Part shown: piece by piece, positions 16,478-24,969 of the stretch | Layout of the letters: every line of letters begins with the position of its first letter | Numbering within the stretch: the first letter of the stretch is position 1 | NCBI GenBank assembly: GCA_039588215.1 | Contig: JBDHAD010000010.1 | Location: forward strand, 44,534 to 108,533 | DNA: 64,000 nucleotides | DNA from: JBDHAC01 sp039588215 | Lineage (GTDB): Bacteria > Gemmatimonadota > Gemmatimonadetes > Palauibacterales > Palauibacteraceae | Reading direction: 5' to 3' | Made by a program: the position numbers and the translations under genes | The notes under the pieces: generated by a model | Told to the model about the DNA's origin: nothing | What the model saw: the letters and a program-made list of their open reading frames with translations, nothing else | Databases searched by the model: none

Positions 16478-19402
16478 TCAGCGGTCCACGCTCTGTTGGT
16501 CGTAGTCGAATTTCAAATCGGGGGCATCGCGGAGACGGACGCTCAGCGAGAAGAGGAAATTCCCGTTGGGGGAGCGGGCGAAAACGAAGGAGGCCATCCA
16601 CCTGTGGAGGTCACGATCTAGCGTGACGAGGTGCTCGCCGAATTTCTTGTCGCTGATGTTGTAGCTGGTGCGCCACTGAAGACGCCAATTCGGCGTCGGC
16701 TGCAAAGAGAGGATGGCCGAAAGGTTCTGCCGATCCGTTCCGCTCTCCTCTTCGCGGGCCCGGCGTAGAGAGTACGTGAGCGACAGGTTCCACGGCCCGC
16801 CTCCCCGCATGCCGGGGTCGCGCGGGTCCGGATTCTCGTCGAACGACTGGAGCCGGTAGCGTGAGTCGACGCCTTGTCGAATCCGTCGTCCGGGATCGAA
16901 CCGCGAGCTCGAGCCCGTCCGTCCGAGCCCGAGGATCCCACCGAGGCCGCGAGCCGAGCTGAATGTGAAACTCCCCGTTAGATCCGAGAGGATCGGACTG
17001 AACTCCCGCTCGGGCCCGGTACCCTTGAACAGGTCGAGCGAGAAGTTGAGCGCCAGCCCGCGCAGCAAGTCGGAGTTGATCCGATGGCTCCACGTCTCGC
17101 TGACCAGCTTCGGCCCCTCCTTGCGCGCGAAGTCCCAGCGAAGGGCGCTCGAGTTGACCCCGAGGAGAACGACGTTTCGCTGCTGCGGCCGCTGCTGGGC
17201 ACGTTCGCTGGACGTCTGCGAAGACGCGCCTCCGCGCGCGGCGGCCCGCCCTCGGGCCTCCGCGACGGGCTCCTGACCCGGCTCCGCAGCGGTTTCCGCT
17301 CCTTCCCCCTCGGGAGAGACCTCCTCTCCACCCGGCTCCTCGGGCGGAGTCTCGCCGGCGGCTGGTTCACCCTCGGCGCCCTCCTCCGGAGTGGGAGCCG
17401 GCTCTTCCTCCTCATCCTCCAGCAGTTCTCGCTCTTCCTCGTCCAGGACCACGTCCTCGCGCACCTTCGCCTCGAACGTCTGGTTCAGGGTGAAGGAGAG
17501 AGTGTTCTGCTCACCGGACGCCGATCCCGGGAACCCCGGGATCGCGAGGAGGGAGTCGTCGACCGTGACTTCGGGCGAGTACGCGTACTGGAACCGGGGC
17601 GACACTTTGTGCCGGATGCGGGAGAACGGTCCGAACCCAGGGAGAAAGCCGTACACATCGGTGGAGAGGGTTGCTCCCAGGCTTACTCTCGCCGGCGCGC
17701 TCACGAACTTCTCGTTCGTGTCCGGCGACCGGAATGCCGCGGACGCGATGTTGACCGTGGGCCGGAAGGTCGTGCTACCGATGAGGTCCACCTGGTAGTT
17801 GAGCTGACCATTATAGTTGATCAGTGTGCGCGCAAATGGAGGCGCTGGGGCGGCCAGCGAGTCGAACGGGGTGGTGCGCACCGTGTTCAGCGAGGTGCCT
17901 CCCCCGAGCCCGAGCGAGCCGATGCTGAGACTCGCGTTGGCCGAAGCGTCGGTCGTCAGACGGTCGTCCGTCTCTTCGTTGCTCTCGCCTCGTCGTCTGA
18001 AGCTCAACCCACCCGAGAGCGTCATGTTGTTGAACGCTCCAGCGCGAGAGCGCGGGGCCCGGAAGAGCGTCAGGGGCGAGAAGCTGAGACGGAGGTCGGG
18101 GAGCGTGAGCTCGGTTCGGCCTCGCTGTGTACCCAAAGACTGGTTGCGACGGGCGCTCAAGCTCAGGGCCGCGAACGGAAAGCGGTGGTTCAAGCCGAAA
18201 TCGGAGGTGATCCTCTGGGTCTGCTCGCGCGGGTCGAAGCTGCGCTCCTCGAACAACCTCGTGTTCTGGATGAAGTTCGCGTTCAAACGGATATCGGTGA
18301 CCGGGGAAAGCTCCTGCTGGTGGTTAGCGCTCAGCTCGAACGTGTTTCCCTGGTCGCCGAAGCTATAGCTGGTTCGGATGTTCCCCCGCAGATACTTCTT
18401 CAGATCCCGATATCTGAACGCCCCGTTCAGCCGTGTGTACTGGCCGCTGAACCAGTCGACGGTCAGCTGTGAGTCCATGAACTCGTTGATCGCGAAATAG
18501 TACCCGAAGTCCGAGATCTGACGGTTCACGTTCCCCGATGTCGAGACGATGTCGTTCACGCCGAAGCGAGGCGGCAGAAACCCGCTTCGCCGCCCGGGAC
18601 GAATGTCCTGCGCGAAGAAGGGCAGCCATGCGATCGGCACGCCGTTGATGTAGAGCGTGACCGGCCAGGCGACGATTACGTTCTCGGTGACGACCTTGAT
18701 CTTGCCTGCCTTGAAATAGTAGTGCGGCTCCTCCAGGTCGCATGTGGTGAACGAACCGGCCTCCACGAAGACGGTACGCTCGCCGCGGAGGGTGGCGTCG
18801 CCGCGTACGTACCACTCGGCCCCTGCCTCCGCGAACGAGGTTCTCGCGTCCATGATCGTCCCTTTGAGGCTGGAGACGTCGTAGTACACGATCGAGTCGG
18901 TCGTACCGCTCTGACCCTCCGCAGCTAGGGACACGTTGCTCTGCGCCCGGATGAACTGCAGGCCGGCCAGGTAAGAGATGGTGTCCGCTTCGAGGACGGA
19001 GGTGGCGTACTTGGCCTGCGCCTCGCCGCGCAGTCGAACGGCCTCCTCCTTTACGGCAAGCTCCACGTTGCGACCGCGGTATTCCACAATCCGGAACCCG
19101 GGCAACCCAGCGAGCCGGTTGAAGATCGAGTCCGGCTCGGGAAACACCGTCCCCTCGACCTCGCTCGTATCTCGCTCCTGCCCACCGGCTCGCTCCAGCG
19201 TGTCACGAGGGATCGTGTCACCGATGGGGGGATCGCGTGGCAGCGTGTCGCGCAGCAGGGTGTCACGTGGCGTCGTGTCTCGCGCGACGCTGTCCGTGTC
19301 AGCCGCGAACGCCGAGAACGCCGAGCCACCGCGGGGCGCGTTCGGGCTGGCGTTCGCCGTCGCACTCGTACCCGCAGCTCCGATCAGGACCGCCGCCAGC
19401 AA
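16478..19402 (-). CDS. lptD: LPS-assembly protein LptD-like outer-membrane barrel
   Basis: About 974 residues from the TTG at 19402, which lies inside a probable signal peptide (LLLAAVLIGAAGTSATANA). Next come a short RDT-x-P/L repeat region (about 35-75), an OstA-like beta-jellyroll (RNVELAVKEEAVRLRGEAQAKY) and a long C-terminal barrel rich in alternating polar/hydrophobic strands. LptD inserts lipopolysaccharide into the outer leaflet with LptE. An acidic Pro/Glu segment near residues 650-730 interrupts the barrel. The true start may lie upstream (CTG at 19429), overlapping tatC. lptE and the lptABC genes are not in the window. Confidence 0.85.
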   Translation of the reverse strand: MLAAVLIGAAGTSATANASPNAPRGGSAFSAFAADTDSVARDTTPRDTLLRDTLPRDPPIGDTIPRDTLERAGGQERDTSEVEGTVFPEPDSIFNRLAGLPGFRIVEYRGRNVELAVKEEAVRLRGEAQAKYATSVLEADTISYLAGLQFIRAQSNVSLAAEGQSGTTDSIVYYDVSSLKGTIMDARTSFAEAGAEWYVRGDATLRGERTVFVEAGSFTTCDLEEPHYYFKAGKIKVVTENVIVAWPVTLYINGVPIAWLPFFAQDIRPGRRSGFLPPRFGVNDIVSTSGNVNRQISDFGYYFAINEFMDSQLTVDWFSGQYTRLNGAFRYRDLKKYLRGNIRTSYSFGDQGNTFELSANHQQELSPVTDIRLNANFIQNTRLFEERSFDPREQTQRITSDFGLNHRFPFAALSLSARRNQSLGTQRGRTELTLPDLRLSFSPLTLFRAPRSRAGAFNNMTLSGGLSFRRRGESNEETDDRLTTDASANASLSIGSLGLGGGTSLNTVRTTPFDSLAAPAPPFARTLINYNGQLNYQVDLIGSTTFRPTVNIASAAFRSPDTNEKFVSAPARVSLGATLSTDVYGFLPGFGPFSRIRHKVSPRFQYAYSPEVTVDDSLLAIPGFPGSASGEQNTLSFTLNQTFEAKVREDVVLDEEERELLEDEEEEPAPTPEEGAEGEPAAGETPPEEPGGEEVSPEGEGAETAAEPGQEPVAEARGRAAARGGASSQTSSERAQQRPQQRNVVLLGVNSSALRWDFARKEGPKLVSETWSHRINSDLLRGLALNFSLDLFKGTGPEREFSPILSDLTGSFTFSSARGLGGILGLGRTGSSSRFDPGRRIRQGVDSRYRLQSFDENPDPRDPGMRGGGPWNLSLTYSLRRAREEESGTDRQNLSAILSLQPTPNWRLQWRTSYNISDKKFGEHLVTLDRDLHRWMASFVFARSPNGNFLFSLSVRLRDAPDLKFDYDQQSVDR

Positions 19403-19425
19403 CAGACGGGGGGCGGCGTGATTGA

Positions 19426-20199
19426 TCAGGCCGCGCTCCCTTCCGTCTTGGCAAGCTCGGTCGAACGCTCACGCCTACCGGCGATCACGCGGGTCACCCA
19501 GATACTCGACTCGTACAGGATCATCATCGGCACGAGCATCATCAGCATCGTGTACGGATCGGCAGGGGTGAGGAAGGCAGACAGGATCGCCAGGACGACG
19601 ATCGCGTGGCGTCGATACTTCGCGAGCGCGTCGGGCGTGACGATCCCCATGACCGAGAGCAGCACCAGTATCACCGGAAGCTCGAAGATGGCTCCGAACG
19701 CGAGGATGAGCCCCACGGCGAATCGGAGGTGCGCGTCGATCGTGATGAACGGCTGCAGTGACTCGGAATGAAAGCCGAGCAGGATCTTCAAGCCGAGAGG
19801 GAGGACGAGAAAATACGCCATGGCGACGCCGGCCAAAAACAAAACGCTGGCGGCCGCTATCGAGGGAACCACGAAACGGCGCTCGTGATCGTACAGCGCC
19901 GGCGACAGGAAGCCCCACAGCTGAAAGCCCAGGAACGGGAGGGCCAGCACGAGCCCCCCCACGAACGCCAGCTTGAACGTCACGAAGAGCGGAGTCGTGG
20001 GACTCGTATAGATGAGCTTCTGATCAGGAGGGAGCAAATCCCGGATGGGTCGCTCGATCAGGCCGAGGACGTCGAGCTGGGTGACGGCGATGAAGCCGAG
20101 AACACACGCCACGATCAGCGCGACCAGGCTCCAGACCAGTCTCCACCTCAGCTCCTCGAGGTGGTCGAGGAATGGCATCTCTGCGGGACCGCGGGCCAT
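19426..20199 (-). CDS. tatC: Twin-arginine translocase subunit TatC
   Basis: 257 residues with six hydrophobic segments and the conserved cytoplasmic N-terminus MPFLDHLEELRWRL that contacts the twin-arginine signal. Other family marks are TSPTTPLFVTFKLA and FGAIFELPVILVLL. It recognises folded Tat substrates and works with TatA (9785-10018). The gene lies 85 bp downstream of nrdR, and its stop overlaps the region where lptD translation seems to begin, so tatC and lptD are probably co-translated. Confidence 0.96.
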   Translation of the reverse strand: MARGPAEMPFLDHLEELRWRLVWSLVALIVACVLGFIAVTQLDVLGLIERPIRDLLPPDQKLIYTSPTTPLFVTFKLAFVGGLVLALPFLGFQLWGFLSPALYDHERRFVVPSIAAASVLFLAGVAMAYFLVLPLGLKILLGFHSESLQPFITIDAHLRFAVGLILAFGAIFELPVILVLLSVMGIVTPDALAKYRRHAIVVLAILSAFLTPADPYTMLMMLVPMMILYESSIWVTRVIAGRRERSTELAKTEGSAA

Positions 20200-20284
20200 C
20201 GCTTACTCCTGGAGATCGCTCGGCCGCGCGGGAGGCTGCACCGACTGTGAGCCCGGAAGGTAGACCGGCCGCGGCCGGCCCGAA

Positions 20285-20797
20285 TCAGGTCTCGGGCTCA
20301 TCGCCGGGCGTGAACAGATCCACCTGTCCCGCCGCTTGATACCGCGCGCGCCGAACCAGCTCGCGCACTTCTTCCATGAACTCCGTGGTGTCCTGGAAGT
20401 TCCTGTAGACCGAGGCGAAACGTACGTAGGCAACTTGGTCTAGCAACCGTAGACGTTCCATCACCATCTCACCGAGCCCTCGACTCGACACTTCGCGCGC
20501 GTCCGCGGAGTCGAGCTCCTCCTCGATCTGTTCGACCAGGGCTTCGATTTCGGCGATCGATACCGGCCGCTTGGCGCACGCGGTACCGATGCTGGCGAGG
20601 AGCTTGGAGCGATCGTACGCCTCCGATGCCCCGGTGCGCTTGCGCACGGCGAGCGGCTCCTCTTCGATGTGCTCGTATGTCGTGAACCGACGCTTGCAGT
20701 TGAGACACTCGCGGCGCCGTCGAGTGGCTCGTCCGCCGCGGCTCGTGCGCGAATCTACGACCCGGTCTTCCGGGTGGTCACAGCTCGGGCAGCGCAC
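20285..20797 (-). CDS. nrdR: Transcriptional repressor NrdR
   Basis: 170 residues. An N-terminal zinc ribbon (MRCPSCDHPEDRVVDSR then ECLNCKRRFTTYE) for DNA binding and an ATP-cone domain (VRKRTGASEAYDRSKLLASI onward) that senses ATP/dATP. NrdR represses ribonucleotide reductase genes, none of which are in the window. The gaps either side (75 and 85 bp) allow its own promoter, but I see no convincing NrdR box. Confidence 0.96.
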   Translation of the reverse strand: MRCPSCDHPEDRVVDSRTSRGGRATRRRRECLNCKRRFTTYEHIEEEPLAVRKRTGASEAYDRSKLLASIGTACAKRPVSIAEIEALVEQIEEELDSADAREVSSRGLGEMVMERLRLLDQVAYVRFASVYRNFQDTTEFMEEVRELVRRARYQAAGQVDLFTPGDEPET

Positions 20798-20872
20798 CGT
20801 GGATGACCCGGGATGGTGGTGAGGGCAGATGACGGAGGTCCCACGCGGCCCGAATCCGCGTGGGGGTGCGCA

Positions 20873-21622
20873 TCAGCTGTCCAGGCCGCCGAGCTTCGTG
20901 CGGGCCAACTCGGCCTCCGGACTGTTCGGGTACCCGGCCTCGATCTGCCGGAATAGGGTGCGGGCCAGCGCCAGATTGCCCCGCTGCTCCTCGATCAGGC
21001 CTCGTTTGTAAAGCGAGGCCGGCGCCCGCTGCGAGTCCGGGTAGAGCTGCATCACCCGTTGGTACTCGACGAGCGCCATTGCTTGATCGCCCGTCGAGGC
21101 ATACGTCTCCGCCAGGTAGTACAAAGCATCGGGTGCCAGCTCGTGGTCCGGGTACTCGGCCAGGAACTCCTCGAACGCCCCACGCGCCGTCTCGTAGTTG
21201 CCCTGGCGATACTGTGCCTGAGCCGCGGCGTAGAACTCGGTGGCGACCGGATCTCCACCCGTCGCCGGAACCCCGATCACTCCGGGGCCGGGTCCACGGT
21301 CGACCCCGATGCTGGAGCGGTTGGCATACAGGTCGTTCAGGAGTTGGTTGTTTTGGGCGGTGAGGGTGAGGAGCTCTGCGATCTGGTCCTCCAACCGCTC
21401 GATGCGGCGATCGAACTCCCCTCGCCCGGTTAGCTCGCGTCGTCCCTGTGCCGCGTCCAAGCTGTCGAATGCCAAGGACAACTGTGCCAGCACGGTCTCC
21501 TGATCCGCCCGAATCTGTTGCATCTCCGTGAGCATGGATTGCTCCAGAGACTCCAAATCGGCCTTCATTGCGCACCCCGCGCCAAGCAGCGCGGCCAGCG
21601 CGATGAGCGCAAAGCGATGCAT
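20873..21622 (-). CDS. cpoB: Tol-Pal system protein CpoB/YbgF-like lipoprotein
   Basis: 249 residues from the ATG at 21622, which overlaps the pal stop as TGATG. A hydrophobic signal (LIALAALLGAG) ends at Cys15, suggesting a lipoprotein, although the -3 residue is Gly. Then a coiled coil (about 20-95, heptads such as RRIERLEDQIAELLTL) and three TPRs (ATEFYAAAQAQYRQGNYETA, DALYYLAETYASTGDQ, ASLYKRGLIEEQRGNL). CpoB links peptidoglycan synthesis with outer-membrane constriction in enterobacteria. Last gene of the Tol-Pal cluster. Confidence 0.9.
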   Translation of the reverse strand: MHRFALIALAALLGAGCAMKADLESLEQSMLTEMQQIRADQETVLAQLSLAFDSLDAAQGRRELTGRGEFDRRIERLEDQIAELLTLTAQNNQLLNDLYANRSSIGVDRGPGPGVIGVPATGGDPVATEFYAAAQAQYRQGNYETARGAFEEFLAEYPDHELAPDALYYLAETYASTGDQAMALVEYQRVMQLYPDSQRAPASLYKRGLIEEQRGNLALARTLFRQIEAGYPNSPEAELARTKLGGLDS

Positions 21623-22269
21623 CAAATGTCTCCTGCCGTGACCCTGAACTCGTCCCTCCGATTCTGCGCCCATGAGGTCTCGTTGCTCGCCGCAATCAAC
21701 GGACGCTCCTCACCGAAGCTCACCGTGCGGAAACGCTCGGCCTCCAGCCCCAAGCTCACGAGGTACCGCTTCGCCGCCTCCGCGCGTCTGAGCCCGAGCG
21801 CCTGATTGTACTCGAGCGAGCCGCGCTCGTCGCAGTGCCCTTCGATCGTCACCAGGACGTCGGGATGCGCCCGCAGGGCGTCCGCCTTGCGCTGCAGGAC
21901 ACTCGCGGATTCGTCGGTGATTCGGGCCAGATTGAACTCGAAGTGGATGCGCGCCGTCAACGCCTCCAACGTGTCGACCCGATCGATCTCATCGGTCGCC
22001 CGGCTGGCGCATTCTGTTCCGGGGTAATCGCGCAGCACCTGGCGCAGGAGCTCGCGGGCCGTCTCGTAGTTGCCCGTCTCGATGGCCGCCATCGCGCGCT
22101 CACAAAGGCGAGATGCCTCGGCTTCACGGCGAGCCGCGTCACCCGTGTCCGTCTGGGTTACGGGTGGTGGCGGCGGTGGTGGCGCCGGTTCTGGTTCGGG
22201 GTTGCCGCTGCACGCGGCGGCGAGGACGATGATGGGGGTCATACCAGCCAGAAGGTGGCTACGCCGCAT
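21622..22269 (-). CDS. pal: Peptidoglycan-associated lipoprotein Pal
   Basis: 215 residues. Signal peptide ending at LAAAC (lipidation cysteine about residue 20), a proline tract, a TPR-like stretch (AAIETGNYETARELLRQVL) not usual in Pal, then the OmpA-like domain (IHFEFNLARITDES to RDEFRVTAGDI) with the motif VTIEGHCDERGSLEYNQALG, including the diaminopimelate-binding Asp and Arg. It anchors the outer membrane to peptidoglycan and partners TolB. The ATG at 22269 follows AGGAGA. The in-frame upstream extension has no ribosome site. Confidence 0.94.
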   Translation of the reverse strand: MRRSHLLAGMTPIIVLAAACSGNPEPEPAPPPPPPPVTQTDTGDAARREAEASRLCERAMAAIETGNYETARELLRQVLRDYPGTECASRATDEIDRVDTLEALTARIHFEFNLARITDESASVLQRKADALRAHPDVLVTIEGHCDERGSLEYNQALGLRRAEAAKRYLVSLGLEAERFRTVSFGEERPLIAASNETSWAQNRRDEFRVTAGDI

Positions 22270-22360
22270 CGGAGTCTCCTTTTGTGGACATCCCCTGGGG
22301 ACCACACACCAAGTCAGAAAAGGGGGGGCACCGCCCAATCCCAATCCCTACACACCTCAT

Positions 22361-22388
22361 AAGCTATCCTGCCCCGTCCCGACCGCAA
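22361..22388 (-). promoter_or_regulatory. Possible separate promoter for pal-cpoB
   Basis: On the - strand TTGCGG (22388-22383) lies 16 bp before TAGCTT (22366-22361), downstream of the palindrome that follows tolB. It would allow pal and cpoB to be expressed apart from tolQRAB. Hexamer matches are modest. Confidence 0.28.
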
Positions 22389-22397
22389 GTTGAGCCC

Positions 22398-22417
22398 GGG
22401 CCCTCGAACGAGGGCCC
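22398..22417. other. Perfect palindrome between tolB and pal
   Basis: A 9 bp arm GGGCCCTCG, a 2-base AA spacer, then CGAGGGCCC form a perfect inverted repeat in the 209 bp tolB-pal gap. There is no T run on either side, so it is not a standard intrinsic terminator. It may be an mRNA processing or stability hairpin, or a protein-binding site. Confidence 0.5.
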
Positions 22418-22478
22418 TCACGCGGACCCTGTTCTCGCACCGATCTCACCGTGCCGGCCGGCCGGCTGCCGCGGTTCT

Positions 22479-23807
22479 TCACCGGCCTGTTGGAAGCGAC
22501 CCGGACCAGTCCGGGAGCATATCCACGTGCCCCGACAACAGGATCCGCGTACGGCCCGTCACCGTGTCGAGGATCGTGAGACCGCGTCCCGACGCCTGTT
22601 CGGAGGCGAACACCACGTGGCGCCCGTCGGGAGCCCAGCTGGGGTCCTCGTTGCGGCCACGCGAGGTGAGCATCCGACGATCGCTTCCATCGGGGTTGAC
22701 CGTGAAGATCTGGTACACGCCATCGACAAACGCGGCGTACACGACGCGCTCGCCCGTGGGCGACCAATCGGGGCCCGCTGCGTTCGTACGCTCGTTCCGC
22801 ACGTAGCGGCTGATCATGCGAGGAGTGCCACCCGACACCCGCTGCACGTAGATCTGCTGCTGGTTGAGCGGATCCGCTTCGAACGTGAACCACTCGCCAT
22901 CGGGCGAGAAGCTGGGATTGAGCGCCGCCCCACGGGTCCGGGTGAGCTGGCCGGCCCCATCCAGGAAGATCTCCGGGCCGTTTTCGGGTCCGCCTCCGGT
23001 CGTCCTAGCGAACGCGAGCCGCCCATCCGGAGCATAACTCGGGCTGTTGTACAGGCTCGCCGCGGCTTCGATAGTCCGCCGCCGCCCGGTGACGAGGTTC
23101 ACTTCCATGAGCGCGAAGTTGCCGCTGTCGTCCTGGACCGTATACGCGATTCGCCCGCCATCGGGCGAGAAGGCCGGCGAGTAGATCTGCGAGGCCCCGG
23201 TCGAAACGCGCCGCGGGTTCCGACCGTCGCTGTCCACGACATAGAGGGCGGATGTCCCGTCGGCGGACCTCCGCCGGAACGCGATACGGGTCGCCGCCAC
23301 GCCGGGCTCGCCCTCCGTTGCCCAACTCACGACCGCGTCGGAGGCTCGATGCACCGCCATCCTGAAGCCATCCGAGTCGGGGTCGGGCAGACTGAAGGCC
23401 TGTACGTTCTTGAGCTCGCCGTACACGACGTCGTGCACGCCGACCCGGAGTATCGGGGCCGTGGGCGTTCCGCTCACATCGGCCGTGACGAGCCACACCG
23501 CGCCCAGTTGGTTCCAAAGACCGTAGTTGATCGGGCCGCTGGTCAGCAGAGAATCGGGGACAGGCAGGATTTGGAACCGATCCGAATAGTCCAGATCCGT
23601 GCCAAGGATGTCGCCCACCTCCGCGGTGATCGCGTCCAACAGGGTGCCCGCGCTCCTCAGCGGCGCCATGACGAGCACGGGCACGTATCCGGGCTCGTAC
23701 GTGAGGCCAAGGCGGACGTCTGATGGATCATGCTCTTGAGCTCGCAGCGGCGTCGCGACGATCGAGAGGACCCACAGCAGTCCGAGACCCGCACGCAGCC
23801 GGCTCAT
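22479..23807 (-). CDS. tolB: Tol-Pal system beta-propeller protein TolB
   Basis: 442 residues: signal peptide (LGLLWVLSIVATPLRA), an N-terminal domain (about 25-165) and a beta-propeller made of repeated WD40-like blades with S-x-DG signatures (AFSPDGGRIAYT, SFSPDGEWFTFE, DWSPTGERVVYA, SWAPDGRHVVFA). It is periplasmic and binds Pal and the TolA/TolR complex. The ATG overlaps the stop of the tolA-like gene as ATGA. The propeller appears complete. Confidence 0.95.
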   Translation of the reverse strand: MSRLRAGLGLLWVLSIVATPLRAQEHDPSDVRLGLTYEPGYVPVLVMAPLRSAGTLLDAITAEVGDILGTDLDYSDRFQILPVPDSLLTSGPINYGLWNQLGAVWLVTADVSGTPTAPILRVGVHDVVYGELKNVQAFSLPDPDSDGFRMAVHRASDAVVSWATEGEPGVAATRIAFRRRSADGTSALYVVDSDGRNPRRVSTGASQIYSPAFSPDGGRIAYTVQDDSGNFALMEVNLVTGRRRTIEAAASLYNSPSYAPDGRLAFARTTGGGPENGPEIFLDGAGQLTRTRGAALNPSFSPDGEWFTFEADPLNQQQIYVQRVSGGTPRMISRYVRNERTNAAGPDWSPTGERVVYAAFVDGVYQIFTVNPDGSDRRMLTSRGRNEDPSWAPDGRHVVFASEQASGRGLTILDTVTGRTRILLSGHVDMLPDWSGSLPTGR

Positions 23808-24499
23808 CGGGTGGACGGATCGAAGAAGAAGCTCACGCGTAGCTGGTCGCGCGGGTAGCCGTCAGGGAGCGGTCCGAACACCAGGTCCCGGCCGGCCCGC
23901 TCGACGGCGCCGCGGGCACCGAGATCGAACGTCGGATCACCGGAACGGTATACCCATTCGATGTCGGTCACGCTCCCATCCTCGTGGATCACGAACTCAA
24001 CCTCGGCCCTCAACGCGCGCGCACCCGCGGGCGGACGCCAGTACCTCTCGATCTGCCGGATGATGTTGCTGAGGTACTCGGGGAACGCGAACACCGCGCC
24101 GTCCAGCTGGACGTTGACCGCCTCCTCACCCACCTCGTCCGTGCGCGCGGGCTCGGGCTCGGGCTCCTCGACCGGCGTCATCTCCTCCTCGACGGTCGGT
24201 GGGGCGGTCTCTGGGAGCGGCTCGGGGGAGGGCTCGGGGGGCGGCGGCCGGTACTCCTCCTCGGCGGTCTGCGGAGGCGCTGGGTCGACACGCAGCGGGG
24301 CGTCCGGGTCGGAGATCGCGACCATGCGGACGCGGTACGTGAGGGGCAGCGTGGGAATGTCGGGGGCGGTGGTGGCGAACAGGGCCACGAGCACGAAGAC
24401 GCTATGCACCCCGGCGGAGCCCAAAACCGCCCCGCGCGGTGGTCGCTCCGTCTGTCGCTCGGAGCGTCGCAGTTTGAGATTCACTCGTTCCTCTTCCAC
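23804..24499 (-). CDS. tolA: TolA/TonB-like energy-transducing protein
   Basis: 231 residues. A basic cytoplasmic end and one membrane helix (about 24-43), a Pro/Glu-rich periplasmic linker (about 68-120) much shorter than the TolA helix of enterobacteria, and a TonB/TolA C-terminal domain (YLSNIIRQIERYWRPPAGAR to LRVSFFFDP). Position between tolR and tolB points to TolA function; on its own the protein could be called a TonB-family protein. It would transmit proton-motive force from TolQR to TolB-Pal. Confidence 0.85.
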   Translation of the reverse strand: MEEERVNLKLRRSERQTERPPRGAVLGSAGVHSVFVLVALFATTAPDIPTLPLTYRVRMVAISDPDAPLRVDPAPPQTAEEEYRPPPPEPSPEPLPETAPPTVEEEMTPVEEPEPEPARTDEVGEEAVNVQLDGAVFAFPEYLSNIIRQIERYWRPPAGARALRAEVEFVIHEDGSVTDIEWVYRSGDPTFDLGARGAVERAGRDLVFGPLPDGYPRDQLRVSFFFDPSTR

Positions 24500-24546
24500 C
24501 CCTCCGGATCTCCCTTTCCGGACCCCCTGGCGTAGCCGGTCCTCGT

Positions 24547-24969
24547 CTAGCGGCGGCGCTCTGGCTCGGCGAGCAGGCTGACGTTCTCCGCCCCCGCTTC
24601 AGTGAGCCGCCCAAGCACTCTTAACACCAGACTGAACGCCAGGTTCGCATCGGCCTGGACGAACACTTCCGCGGTCTCGCGCTGCTCGAGGATCGGACCG
24701 ATCGCGGTTTCGAACTCATCCAACGTGAGCTGGGCGTCATCTAAGTAGATCTGGCCGTTCTCATCGATCGACACGATCAGTGGGTCGCTGGCCGAGATGG
24801 GTCCGGACGGCGCTTCGGGCACATCGATCTCGATGCCGCCCTGGAGGATCGGCGCGGTGATCATGAAGATGATCAGCAGGGTGAACGCTACGTCGACGAG
24901 ACTCGTGACGTTGATCTCCGCCCGGACGTCGACGCCGTCGGACTCGGTGAGTCCCAGCCGACGCTTCAA
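24547..24969 (-). CDS. tolR: TolR/ExbD-family proton channel subunit
   Basis: 140 residues. One membrane helix (SLVDVAFTLLIIFMITAPIL, about 22-41) with the conserved proton-carrying Asp in LVDVAF, followed by the periplasmic ExbD/TolR domain (GQIYLDDAQLTLDEF). It makes the TolQ-TolR stator that energises the TolA-like protein. The ATG overlaps the tolQ stop as ATGA; 47 bp separate it from tolA. Confidence 0.94.
   Translation of the reverse strand: MKRRLGLTESDGVDVRAEINVTSLVDVAFTLLIIFMITAPILQGGIEIDVPEAPSGPISASDPLIVSIDENGQIYLDDAQLTLDEFETAIGPILEQRETAEVFVQADANLAFSLVLRVLGRLTEAGAENVSLLAEPERRR

Noticed and set aside
17084..18472. 462-residue + strand open frame inside lptD
   Set aside because: No motif or signal, composition of a shadow frame; lptD is continuous on the other strand.
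22284..23723. 479-residue + strand open frame opposite tolB
   Set aside because: Shadow of the beta-propeller blades; no ribosome site or family pattern.
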